A stretch of 64,000 bases of DNA from CAWIJJ01 sp963836425 (GTDB lineage Bacteria; Acidobacteriota; Terriglobia; Bryobacterales; Bryobacteraceae), in the NCBI GenBank assembly GCA_963836425.1, contig CAWIJJ010000001.1, positions 310,001-374,000 of the forward strand, given 5' to 3'. This document shows, piece by piece, positions 38,408 to 47,525 of this stretch. Numbering within the stretch: position 1 is the first letter of the stretch; the number at the start of each line of letters is the position of its first letter. The notes below the pieces were generated by a model. It made no database searches. It was given only the letters and a program-made list of their open reading frames with translations, and had not been told where the DNA came from. A program made the translations under genes and the position numbers.

Positions 38408-38436
38408 CACAAGTCCTTCATGTACCGGGACTTGTG
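38408..38436. promoter_or_regulatory. Inverted repeat between divergent genes
   Basis: CACAAGTCC (38408-38416) and GGACTTGTG (38428-38436) are perfect 9-base arms separated by 11 bases. They lie in the 151-base spacer between the divergent small gene (start 38363) and the tannase gene (start 38515). Position and symmetry suit an operator for one or both genes. Confidence 0.45.
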
Positions 38437-38514
38437 CACCAGCAGTACGGTGTACCTTAACTTTGGTTATCAAACCGGTGTTAACCCTCGGGAAATGGGG
38501 GGATAATCGCTGAG

Positions 38515-40171
38515 ATGAGACTGACCCTATTGCTACTTTGGCTGAATGGTGTGGTGGTTTTCGGCGCCGACTGCACCGAGCGGACGGTAGCGGCCTTCGC
38601 CGTTCCGGGAGTCACGATCGGGGCTGCCACACCGGTTCCGGCAACGGCTGCCGCACCCGCGTACTGCCACGTCACAGGCACGGTGGTCACCTCCGGCGGC
38701 GGCGCGCCCGAGGGATCCGCGCGGTTCGATCTGCGCCTGCCCGCCAATTGGAACGGGAAGTTCTTCTTCTATGGCGTGGGCGGGCTTGCCGGCGCGATTC
38801 CCGCGCAGTACGACTCAGAGGGAGGATTGGCGAGGGGCTACGCGGTCGCGGCGACCGACGCCGGTCACCAGGCCGGCAATACCGACGCCCGTTGGGCGCT
38901 GACAGCTTCGGGCAAACCTGATGCCGCCAAGGTTCTGGATTACTACCACCGCGCGGCGCACAGCGCCACGGTAGCCGCCAAACAGCTCGTTGAAAAGTAC
39001 TACGATGGCGGCTCCATTCAGAAGGCCTATTTCGGCGGATGCTCAAACGGCGGCCGGATGGCGCTCCAGGAAGCCGAGCGATACCCCGGCGATTACGACG
39101 GAATCGTCTCCGGCGCGCCGTTCCTCAGCATCCGCGAGGTGCTGCTTCAAATCAAACTCCAGAAATACGCTACGGAGGCTTCGTATATCGCGCCGGCTCA
39201 AATGCAGGCAATCGACCGCGCGGTGTATGCGAGTTGCGATTCGGTGGACGGCGTCAAAGACGGGCTGATCGTGAATCCGGGCCGCTGTTCGTTCGATCCG
39301 GCGGCGCTCGTGTGCAAGCCGGGCGCGGCTTCCGGCGAATGCCTCTCGCGGGAGCAGGCCGATTTTCTGCGCCGCTACATGGAACCCCTCCGCGACAGCC
39401 GTGGACGGGTGATCGTCCCCGGTTTCTCCATCAGCGACCTGGCCGGGGCTCCCGGGGCCGCCCTCTGGACCACGGGCACGACCCCGCCGGACCGGCGCAA
39501 TCCCGACCTTTGGCCTGCCGGCGCCCCGCTTGGGATGGCAGTTCGCCAGCCACATCCTGCAGTACCTGGTGCAGCAGGACCCTGGCTACCAGCCGCTGCG
39601 CTTCGATATCAGTCCGCAGGGTGTGGTGGCCCCGGAGGCGCTCGCCGCGTACGACAGCCGCACCGGCGAAGGCAGCCCGGACGATCCGGCCAAGCTCCTG
39701 CCGTTTCTGGCGAAAGGCGGGAAACTGCTTCTTTACCACGGTTGGAGCGATCCGGCACTACCTCCATACGAGACCGTGCTGTTTTACGAGCGGCTCGCGG
39801 CACTCAAAGGCAATAGCTACGCGGCGTTGCAGGAATCGGCCCGGCTGTTCATGGTTCCCGGCATGCAGCATTGCGGCGGCGGACCGGGCCCGGACCGGTT
39901 CGACCTGCTCGGCGCAATCGACGACTGGGTGGCCAAAAAGGAGCCTCCGGACGGGATTCGGGCAACCAGATATGCGAACGGACAGCGCTCTGGGGAGGCG
40001 GTCCGTACCATGCCGCTGTGCAAGTTTCCCGAAACGCCGAAATACCGGGGCAGCGGCGACGTCAACCAGGCGGACAACTGGGTTTGTTCGGAGCGGCCCT
40101 CGCTTCTCGAGACGGGCGCCAACGGCATCACTGCCGGCCTGAGCCGTAACGGACGCCCGGAGCCCAGATAA
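38515..40171 (+). CDS. Tannase/feruloyl-esterase family protein, secreted, one frame break
   Basis: An exported esterase (signal MRLTLLLLWLNGVVVFGAD). The nucleophile motif GGCSNGGRMALQEAERYPGD and the following YDGIVSGAP are diagnostic of the tannase/feruloyl esterase family; the C-terminal HCGGGPGPDRFD gives the His next to a Cys (CS-D-HC arrangement). The frame changes near 39528: reading CTTGGGATGG as CTTGGATGG joins PDLWPAGAP to LGWQFASHILQYLVQQDPGY and restores one product of about 551 residues ending at 40171. Such enzymes release gallic or ferulic acid from plant phenolics. Because both halves are well conserved, a sequencing indel is more likely than a dead gene. Confidence 0.85.
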
Positions 40172-40247
40172 TGCCCCGGGTGTGGTTAAATCCCGTTGCA
40201 ATCCTCCACAGGAGACGTCCAGGTCTGTTAATCTTGTTACGAGCTCT

Positions 40248-43200
40248 ATGGTGAGTCAACTCAAGCCGCCGGCTGGCAATCCGCGCGGCCCGGCTCCGCC
40301 GACCCGCACGCCCTACGAGCTGATTGTTTTGCTGTTTTTGTCCGTGGTGGCGATCGTTGTGGTGGTGTGGCGGTTCCAGGTAACGCAGATAGAAGCCGCC
40401 CGCCGGCAGGCCGCCAACCAGTTGCTCACCATCGCCGATATGCGGGTGAGGCAGATCGCCGACTGGCGCGCCAACCAGATCGGGCGGGCCGAAGCAATTC
40501 AGGCCGATTCTTTCAAAATGGCCGCCTTCCGGAATTACGTGGAGGGACGGCGGACGGAGGCCGATAAAGCCGCGATCCTGCGGTGGCTGGAGGCACTCGC
40601 CCGCGGAATGCGTTATGCGGGAGTTTCGCTGGTGGACCCGAACGGGACCGTGGTTCTTTCGGCAGGACGCAGGTTCGGCGGCGAGGCCCACTTTCGGGAC
40701 CTGACCAGCCAGATTCTACGGGACGGCGGCATCCTCCTCCGCGATGTGAACCTGGAGTCCTCCGGAAGCATTCACATGGGTTTGAACATCGCGTTACGGA
40801 CCGGCGATGGAAAGCCGCCGTTCGGAGCCCTGCTCATCAGCATCGATCCGCGCGATTACCTGTACCCAACTCTGCAAAACCTTCCCGTGCCCAGCCGTAG
40901 CGGAGAAACCCTGATGGTCCGGCGCGACGGAGACGCGGTGATCTTTCTGAATTCGCTGCGCCGGAACCCCGATGCTGCGCTGCGATTGCGAATCCCGTTG
41001 ACGCGGCGCGATGTGCCGGCCGTACGAGCGGTACTGGGCGAGGAAGGACCGGTGGACGGGGTGGACTATACCGGGACGCCGGTGCTTGCCGAGGCCCGGC
41101 GGGTACCCAACTCGAACTGGTTTCTGATCACCAAGATCGATACCGATGAGGTTATTGCGCCCGAACTGCGGCAGTCCCGGTTCCTGGGCGGGATGGCGTT
41201 CGCGCTGATTCTGGCCAGCGTGGCATGCGTAGTGGCGTTATGGCGGAGGCAGCAGCTTGGGTTCTACCGCGCGCAATTCGAGGCGGAACAACAGAAACGG
41301 GCCCTGCACGGGCATTACGACTATCTCACGCGTTTCGCCAACGACATCATCGTGCTGATGGATGGCGAAGACCGGATAGTGGAGGTCAACGACCGCGCCG
41401 TCAGCACTTATGGCTATACCCGGGAGGAGTTAACCGGGATGCACGCCATCGATCTGCTGGAGCCGTCATTGCGCGACGCCCATCGCGTTCAGCGCGAGCA
41501 ACTGCTGAAGACCGGGTCGCTGGTTGTGGAGACGGTCCACCGCCGCAAAGACGGCGGGGTATTCCCGGCCGAATCGAGCGTCCGATCCATCCTGGTGGAA
41601 GAGCAGGTATTCTTTCAAAGCATTGTGCGCGACACGAGCGAGCGGCAGGCCATCATGGAGGAACTGCGCCGGACGGCGGAGACGCTGCGCGCCGTGATCG
41701 ACGCTTCGCCGGCGGCTATCGTGACGCTGGACCAGGATCTGGAGGTGTCCACCTGGAATCCCGCCGCCGAAATCATTTTCGGGTGGCCGGCGGCCGAAAT
41801 GCGGGGGAAGCCACTTCCGCCCGGAGGTGCGGCGGACGCGTGTGCGCGGGCCATGGGAGGCGAGCGGCTGACCGACCAGGTAGTGGGCGCCCGGACCAGG
41901 GACGCGCGCGAAGTTAAGCTCAGCCTGTCCGCCGCCCCGGTGATGGGTCCGGACGGGAGAGCGGCGGGTGTGGTGGCCAGCATTCTCGACATCACACAGC
42001 AACAGCACGCCGAGGAGGCGCTGGCGGCCAGCGAGGAGCGATTCCGCGCCGCCTTCGAACAGGCGGCGGTGGGGATGGTGCTCACCGATCCGGACGGACG
42101 CTTCCAGCGCGTGAACCGGCGGTACTGTGAAATCACGGGCTACTCCGAGCTCGAGCTCCGGGAGATGACCTGGTTGGACGTGACACACCCCGAGGACCGG
42201 GCTGCCGGAATCGCCTCGGCCGCGTTCCTCCTGACCGGCGGGAAGAGCACAGACGCCTTTCAGAAACGGTATCGCCGCAAGGACGGCTCCACGGTTTGGG
42301 CGTGGATCACGATTTCGGTGATGTACGCGCCCGATGGCCGGCCTATGCAATCGATCGCGGTGGTGGAGGACATTTCCGAGCGGCGGCAGGTTCAGGAAGC
42401 GCTGCGAGAAAGCGAAGAGCGGTTCCGGCTGTTGGTGGAACACGCACCCGACGGCATCGCGGTAGTGGCCGGGACTACCTTCCGCTACCTGAATCCGGCC
42501 GCGCTGCGCATCATGGGCGCGGCGAGCCTGGGGGATGTGGCCGGAACCGACATGAGCGTGTGGATCCCGCCCGACCGCGCGGGCCGCGGCGGTACCATTC
42601 CGCCCGATGCGTCGATCAACCGGATGGAAGCAAGGTACCTGCGCCACGACGGCTCCGAATATTTCGCCGAGGTTTCCGCGGTTCCCATCGAATGGAACGG
42701 AGAGGGGGCGCAACTTTTCTTTTTTCAAGACATCTCCAGCCGGAAGCAGGCGCAGGCGGAGCAGGCGCGGCTCGAACAGCAACTGCTTCAGTCGCAGAAA
42801 ATGGAGAGCGTCGGGCGGCTGGCGGGAGGCGTGGCCCACGATTTCAACAACCTGCTCACGGTCATCAACGGCTACGCGGACATGCTCCTGCAACGCTTCA
42901 ACCCGAAGGATCCGGCGTATGAAGAGATCGAAGAGATCGGCGCGGCGGGACATCGCGCGGCCTCGCTGACGCAGCAGCTTCTGGCGTTCAGCCGGAAGCA
43001 GATCGCGGAGCCCAAGCCGACGGATCTGAACAAAGTAGTGGAAGACGACAGCAGGATGCTGCGCCGCTTGATCGGGGAGGACACGCGCATCGAGACGCGC
43101 CTCGCGCCAGACATCGGCGCGGTGCTGGCGGACCCCAGCCAACTGCACCAGCTCCTGATGAATCTTACGCTGAATGCCAGGGACGCCATGCCGGGTGGCG

Positions 43201-44273
43201 GAGTGATCACGATCGCCACCTCGGAACTGATGCTGGAGGGCGCGCCTGGCGGCGAGGTCCGGCAGGGCCCCCATGTTTGGCTGTCGGTGCGGGACACCGG
43301 AATCGGGATGGACGAGGCCACCCGGCAAAGGGTGTTCGAGCCTTTTTTTACGACCAAGGCTTCCGGGATGGGCACCGGGCTCGGTCTTTCCACTGTTTAC
43401 GGAATCGTCAAGCAGAGCGGAGGATGGGTCGAGGTGGAGAGCCGGCCGGGCGCAGGCAGCGTGTTCTCGGTGTATCTGCCGATAGCCCAGCCGGCGCCTG
43501 AAGAATCGAAGGAACCGCGAGCGGCACCGGTGGCAACCTGCGGCGGGGAGACGGTCCTGGTGGTGGAAGACCAGGCGGACGTCCGCAGGCTCACCGCCGG
43601 AATTCTAACGGCCCGGGGCTATCGCGTCTTCCAGGCCTGCCACGGAGCCGAGGCGCTGAAGGTGGCAGGCGAGCTGAAACAGATCGATCTGCTGCTCACC
43701 GACGTAGTGATGCCGGGCATCGCCGGACCGGAACTGGCGCGGCAGATGCGGGACATGATGCCGGAGCTGAAGGTGCTTTTTATTTCCGGCTACACGGCCG
43801 AGGCCTTCCCAATGGGAGAGGTCATGGAGTCGAACCTGGCCCTGCTCGCGAAACCGTTCACTCCGGACGCGCTATGCGAAAAGGTGCAGGAAGTGTTGTC
43901 GAGCCCGGGACGCCGTTGCCGGATCCTGATCATCGACGACGAGGAGCCGGTGCGGCGGCTGCTGCGTCACGCGCTGGAGCGGGCCGGCTACGAAATACTG
44001 GAAGCGCCAAACGGGAAGGTAGGCGCGCGCATGGCTGCGAAGGAGAAACTGGACCTGGTGATTACGGATCTGGTGATGCCGGAGCAGGAGGGGATTGAGA
44101 CCGTGCGTTTCTTCCATGATTATGATCCGAAACTGCCGGTGATCGCCATCTCCGGCGCGCTGCACGGGGAGTTTCTTAAGCCGGCGTCGATGCTGGGGGC
44201 TCACGCGACGATGCGGAAGCCGATCCGTCCGGACGATTTGCTCGCCGAGGTTCGGCGGCTCATTCGGGGGTAG
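40248..44273 (+). CDS. Hybrid histidine kinase: extracellular sensor, four PAS, HisKA/HATPase, two receivers
   Basis: A 1341-residue membrane kinase. TM1 (about 23-45, ELIVLLFLSVVAIVVVVW) and TM2 (about 314-335) flank an extracellular sensor of about 270 residues with a Cache-like look (GVSLVDPNGTVVLSAG, NSNWFLITKIDTDE). Four PAS domains start at about 354, 481, 597 and 724. The phospho-acceptor helix is GGVAHDFNNLLTVING (about 858), with the ATPase motifs LNARDAMPGGG, DTGIGMD and GTGLGLSTV. Two receiver domains follow (VLVVEDQADVR with LLLTDVVMPG; ILIIDDEEPVRR with LVITDLVMPE). ATG 40248 is chosen because it directly precedes the TM1 leader. The signal sensed is unknown. Confidence 0.92.
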   Translation: MVSQLKPPAGNPRGPAPPTRTPYELIVLLFLSVVAIVVVVWRFQVTQIEAARRQAANQLLTIADMRVRQIADWRANQIGRAEAIQADSFKMAAFRNYVEGRRTEADKAAILRWLEALARGMRYAGVSLVDPNGTVVLSAGRRFGGEAHFRDLTSQILRDGGILLRDVNLESSGSIHMGLNIALRTGDGKPPFGALLISIDPRDYLYPTLQNLPVPSRSGETLMVRRDGDAVIFLNSLRRNPDAALRLRIPLTRRDVPAVRAVLGEEGPVDGVDYTGTPVLAEARRVPNSNWFLITKIDTDEVIAPELRQSRFLGGMAFALILASVACVVALWRRQQLGFYRAQFEAEQQKRALHGHYDYLTRFANDIIVLMDGEDRIVEVNDRAVSTYGYTREELTGMHAIDLLEPSLRDAHRVQREQLLKTGSLVVETVHRRKDGGVFPAESSVRSILVEEQVFFQSIVRDTSERQAIMEELRRTAETLRAVIDASPAAIVTLDQDLEVSTWNPAAEIIFGWPAAEMRGKPLPPGGAADACARAMGGERLTDQVVGARTRDAREVKLSLSAAPVMGPDGRAAGVVASILDITQQQHAEEALAASEERFRAAFEQAAVGMVLTDPDGRFQRVNRRYCEITGYSELELREMTWLDVTHPEDRAAGIASAAFLLTGGKSTDAFQKRYRRKDGSTVWAWITISVMYAPDGRPMQSIAVVEDISERRQVQEALRESEERFRLLVEHAPDGIAVVAGTTFRYLNPAALRIMGAASLGDVAGTDMSVWIPPDRAGRGGTIPPDASINRMEARYLRHDGSEYFAEVSAVPIEWNGEGAQLFFFQDISSRKQAQAEQARLEQQLLQSQKMESVGRLAGGVAHDFNNLLTVINGYADMLLQRFNPKDPAYEEIEEIGAAGHRAASLTQQLLAFSRKQIAEPKPTDLNKVVEDDSRMLRRLIGEDTRIETRLAPDIGAVLADPSQLHQLLMNLTLNARDAMPGGGVITIATSELMLEGAPGGEVRQGPHVWLSVRDTGIGMDEATRQRVFEPFFTTKASGMGTGLGLSTVYGIVKQSGGWVEVESRPGAGSVFSVYLPIAQPAPEESKEPRAAPVATCGGETVLVVEDQADVRRLTAGILTARGYRVFQACHGAEALKVAGELKQIDLLLTDVVMPGIAGPELARQMRDMMPELKVLFISGYTAEAFPMGEVMESNLALLAKPFTPDALCEKVQEVLSSPGRRCRILIIDDEEPVRRLLRHALERAGYEILEAPNGKVGARMAAKEKLDLVITDLVMPEQEGIETVRFFHDYDPKLPVIAISGALHGEFLKPASMLGAHATMRKPIRPDDLLAEVRRLIRG

Positions 44274-44351
44274 CGGTGATCTGCGAGCGGCGATACCTGT
44301 GATTCGTTTGATGCGGAGAACCGCTTTACAGTCGCGGGGTCGGAGACGTAC

Positions 44352-45305
44352 TCAGGTGCTCAGTTCGGCGCGAATTTCGGCGGCGATGCGGCGGGCCTGA
44401 TCCAGTTCTCCGGGGCTCAGACTGATGGCACCCACGCGGGCGTGGCCGCCGCCTCCGTAGCGCTCGCAAATGGTGGCCAGGTTATGCGTGGGCGCGACCG
44501 GAGTCCAGGGATTCGAGCCCACCGAGATCTTGGTGCGGTAGCTGGAGGGACTGACCGAGACGGTGTAAGTCGAATCGGGAAACAGGTAGTAGGGAATGAA
44601 TTTGTTGTAGCCCTCCATATCCTCTCCCGTCAGGTCGAAATAGACCACGGAATGGTTCATCTCCGCGCGGCTGCGGATCACGTCGATCGACCGCAGGTGG
44701 CGCTCGTAAAGCGGTTCGTAGAGGGCCAGGATGGGGGGCTCGCGCATGATCTCGGCGAGCGGGCGGTGCTGCATCCAGCGGATGATCTGCTGCACGACAT
44801 CCGAGCCCTTGGCGGCTTCGATAACCAGGGTCAGTTTCATGGCGGGCGCGCCCAGTTCCACGGCCGTTTTGGAATCCGGATACTGCGCGCCGTCGATGAT
44901 GAGCGACCAATGCACCAGTTCTTCGAGGTCGGGCGCGCGAAACCCGAACTGTTCGCAGGCGACGACGGCGATGAAGGAGGTGCACGACTTGTAATTGGGA
45001 TCGTAGAGCTTGCGCCCGCTGGTATCGCGCCGGAAGTGCTCGGCATCGGCGGCATTGAGGAAAGCGCTCTGGTGGTGGTCGAACCACCAGGTGAGCCTGG
45101 GATCGCTCGAGTATTTGAAATCTACGATGGCGTTCTCATCGCCGTCGAACAGGGATGAATCGAATACCTGGGATGCCTTGTGGGCCATCCCGGTATATTT
45201 GAATTCCGCGTTCGGGTGTACGGCGCCCGAGATGAAGCGGCTGAAGAAGGCGGCGGAAGCCGCTCCGTCGAAGCAATGGTCGTGGTAAAGCACGCGTTCC
45301 AGCAT
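44352..45305 (-). CDS. DHH/DHHA1-family phosphoesterase
   Basis: A 317-residue protein starting at ATG 45305 (MLERVLYHDHCFDGAASAAF). The first metal-site motif is YHDHCFDG, the DHH-equivalent motif is WFDHHQSAF, and the C-terminal DHHA1 signature is GGGGHARVGA. The family includes nanoRNases, pAp phosphatases and cyclic-dinucleotide phosphodiesterases; this member has a longer middle part (about 130-250) than NrnA, so I do not assign a substrate. Head-to-head with the dCMP deaminase gene, whose start is 109 bases away. Confidence 0.82.
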   Translation of the reverse strand: MLERVLYHDHCFDGAASAAFFSRFISGAVHPNAEFKYTGMAHKASQVFDSSLFDGDENAIVDFKYSSDPRLTWWFDHHQSAFLNAADAEHFRRDTSGRKLYDPNYKSCTSFIAVVACEQFGFRAPDLEELVHWSLIIDGAQYPDSKTAVELGAPAMKLTLVIEAAKGSDVVQQIIRWMQHRPLAEIMREPPILALYEPLYERHLRSIDVIRSRAEMNHSVVYFDLTGEDMEGYNKFIPYYLFPDSTYTVSVSPSSYRTKISVGSNPWTPVAPTHNLATICERYGGGGHARVGAISLSPGELDQARRIAAEIRAELST

Positions 45306-45414
45306 GGCTAGAGGAAAACTTACCAGCTTGCCTGAACTGCGCGGGAAATGCAACTTTTACGCAGATGTTTGTGGCCGCGGGGCCGTCCGACTCTGCTACA
45401 TTGATGAAAATCAC

Positions 45415-45867
45415 ATGCGCAGCATACCCGGCTGGGACCAGTATTACCTCGATATTTGCAAGGTTGTGGCTAGCCGCAGCAAGGACCCGAACACGCAGAT
45501 CGGCTGTGTGATCGTGGGACCGAACCACGAAATCCGCTCGACGGGGTACAACTCATTCCCGCGGGGGATCCGCGACGATGTCGCCGAACGTCTCGTCCGT
45601 CCCACCAAATATCTTTGGATCGAGCATGCCGAGCGCAATGCCATCTGCAATGCGGCGCGCGCAGGCACAGCCACCGAAGGCTGCACGATTTACGTGGAAA
45701 TCATGCCCTGCATGGATTGCGCGCGGGCGGTGGTGCAGGCCGGAATCGTGCGGGTGATCGTCTCGGCCGAAAGGATGGCGCAGTATTCGAGCGATTATTA
45801 CAACGAACACTTCGGCATGGTTGAAGTACTGTTTTCCGAAGCGCGCGTGGAGGTCCGGCGCGTTTAG
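45415..45867 (+). CDS. dCMP deaminase (ComEB-like)
   Basis: A 150-residue zinc deaminase converting dCMP to dUMP. The zinc site is IEHAERNAI (His, catalytic Glu) and MPCMDCARAVVQAG (Cys-x-x-Cys); DPNTQIGCVIVGPN and STGYNSFPRGI are also typical. ATG 45415 (MRSIPGWDQYYLDICKVVAS) is preferred over an in-frame ATG at 45304, which would overlap the divergent DHH gene start and add a poorly coding leader. No N-terminal kinase or nuclease domain is fused, so this is the housekeeping form. Confidence 0.88.
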   Translation: MRSIPGWDQYYLDICKVVASRSKDPNTQIGCVIVGPNHEIRSTGYNSFPRGIRDDVAERLVRPTKYLWIEHAERNAICNAARAGTATEGCTIYVEIMPCMDCARAVVQAGIVRVIVSAERMAQYSSDYYNEHFGMVEVLFSEARVEVRRV

Positions 45868-46092
45868 TTAGCGGCCGTTCGCCGCGCCTGGACCGGATGG
45901 TTGTCCCCGATCGTCAGCGGGGTCCATTTCGAGCCGGCGGTAGAAGCGTTTGGAACAGACACGGCACCGCACCGGGGTCAGGTGGAAGGCGACGACGATA
46001 GCGTCCAGGATACCCTGCTGCCTGGAGCGCCGGACATCCTTACCGCCGCAACTCGGGCAGTGTATGAAATCGCCTGGTTCTCTCTCGAGCAC
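45868..46092 (-). CDS. Small zinc-ribbon protein
   Basis: A 74-residue protein with two Cys pairs, HCPSCGGKDVRRSR and VRCRVCSKRFYRR, spaced as a zinc ribbon around a hydrophobic stretch (GILDAIVVAFHLTP). Proteins like this are common in Acidobacteria and have no known role; nucleic-acid or protein binding is possible. Its end abuts the dCMP deaminase stop. Confidence 0.7.
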   Translation of the reverse strand: MLEREPGDFIHCPSCGGKDVRRSRQQGILDAIVVAFHLTPVRCRVCSKRFYRRLEMDPADDRGQPSGPGAANGR

Positions 46093-46126
46093 AATGGGCC
46101 TTTGGCGGTGCTGATTGTACCATTTC

Positions 46127-46155
46127 TAACAGGTTCTGCCCGCTTGGTATATAAT
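46127..46155 (+). promoter_or_regulatory. Possible sigma-70-like promoter for the 46277 gene
   Basis: A perfect -10 hexamer TATAAT lies at 46150-46155, in a locally AT-richer region between divergent genes. The sequence 17 bases upstream (TAACAG) is a poor -35. The call rests mainly on the -10 box and the position. Confidence 0.35.
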
Positions 46156-46276
46156 CGTACCTGGGACTGAACCAAAAGGTGGAAACGGAACAAACACCGC
46201 CCTCCTCTCTCACTCAGTGTAGAACGTTTCCCGGACGCCTGCGAGTTCGAGTGCCGTAAGGAAGGATACGCTCGAT

Positions 46277-46588
46277 ATGGAAAACCCTGAACTCCCGCGG
46301 AAATGGAACGCTGACGAACTCCGCAGTGCCGAGACAACGGCGTCGCAATTCCTGGAGGAAAACGGCGTACAAATAGCCGACGCGATGCGGGCAAAAGCCA
46401 AATTCCTGGAGATTCTGTTACACCGTGTTTCGCTTCGCCAGACGCCGCTGGCCGACCGTCTGGAGTATCTTGCCCGGATTTCCGAGATTGCGGATCTGAT
46501 CCGGGAAGACGCGGACGGCTTTTTCGAACTGGCGTCGCGGCCGATGGTGGCGCGGATCGTGGGCACGGTTCCACGGCGGGCGTCGTAG
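46277..46588 (+). CDS. Small helical protein of unknown function
   Basis: A 103-residue protein preceded by a good ribosome site (GGAAGGA). It is almost entirely helical with alternating charges (NADELRSAETTASQFLEENG, DRLEYLARISEIADLIREDA) and lacks signal peptide or membrane segments. No family recognised. Convergent with fabD, 10 bases apart. Confidence 0.65.
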   Translation: MENPELPRKWNADELRSAETTASQFLEENGVQIADAMRAKAKFLEILLHRVSLRQTPLADRLEYLARISEIADLIREDADGFFELASRPMVARIVGTVPRRAS

Positions 46589-46598
46589 CGGCGGCGCG

Positions 46599-47525
46599 TC
46601 AGGCAGGGAGCGTCTCGAGGTCCGCGGGCTCGCCGAATTTGAAGCCCGCCAGTTCCGGGTCGATGGAGCGCAAAAGGCCGCTGAGCACGCTGCCGGCGCC
46701 GACCTCGATAAACCGCGTGCTGCCCTGGGAGGCCAGGTACCGGATGGTTTCCACCCAACGCACGGGGTTCGGAACCTGCTGGTAGAGTCCTTCGCGCGCT
46801 TCGGCTCCGGTGCGGATCTCGCGCGCCTGCCAGTTGTTCACCAGCGGGGCGGAAAGATCGGCGAACGGGGTCGCGTCCAGGTCCGCGCGGAGGCGTTGCT
46901 GGGCGGGCAGCATGAGCGGGCAATGAAACGGGGCGCTGACGGGGAGGAGCACGGCCCGCCGCGCGCCGGCCGCCTTGGCGAGGGCGATGGCCCGGTTCAC
47001 GGCTCCGGCGTTTCCGGCGATCACGACCTGGTCGGGTGAGTTGAGATTGGCGGCGCTCAGCACCTCGCCCGCGGCAGCCTCCTGCAAGACCGGGTCGAGT
47101 TTACCTGCGGGCATTTTCAGGATGGCCGCCATGGCGCCCACTCCGGCAGGCACCGCCTCCTGCATGTAGCGGCCGCGCTTCCTCACCAGGCGCACGGCGG
47201 CGGCAAACTCCAGGCTTCCGGCGGCCACCAGGGCGGAGTATTCGCCCAGGCTGTGGCCGGCGACGTAGTCCGGCTTCAACCCCTTTTCCGAGAGCACCCG
47301 CCAAGCGGCCACCGATACTGTCAGCAGAGCCGGCTGGGTATTTTCGGTGAGCTTGAGGTCGTCGGCGGGACCTTCGAAACACAACTGCGAAATGGGGAAG
47401 GCGAGGGCGTCGCCAGCCTCTTCGAAGACGCTGCGGGCGGCGGGATAGGTCTCAAAGAGAGCCTTGCCCATGCCCACGGCCTGGGATCCCTGGCCGGGGA
47501 AAAGAAAAGTCGTTTTGGGTGTCAA
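46599..47525 (-). CDS. fabD: Malonyl-CoA:ACP transacylase
   Basis: A 308-residue enzyme loading malonate onto acyl carrier protein for fatty acid synthesis. The oxyanion and nucleophile motifs are FLFPGQGSQAVGMG and GHSLGEYSALVAAG (Ser about 92). The Arg of the malonyl site is in VRKRGRYMQEAV and the His in PVSAPFHCPLM. The start appears to be TTG 47525 (read as MTPKTTFLFPGQG); no ATG or GTG fits better. It sits directly against the repeat array that starts at 47526, so the upstream region is repetitive DNA. No other fab genes are adjacent. Confidence 0.9.
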   Translation of the reverse strand: MTPKTTFLFPGQGSQAVGMGKALFETYPAARSVFEEAGDALAFPISQLCFEGPADDLKLTENTQPALLTVSVAAWRVLSEKGLKPDYVAGHSLGEYSALVAAGSLEFAAAVRLVRKRGRYMQEAVPAGVGAMAAILKMPAGKLDPVLQEAAAGEVLSAANLNSPDQVVIAGNAGAVNRAIALAKAAGARRAVLLPVSAPFHCPLMLPAQQRLRADLDATPFADLSAPLVNNWQAREIRTGAEAREGLYQQVPNPVRWVETIRYLASQGSTRFIEVGAGSVLSGLLRSIDPELAGFKFGEPADLETLPA

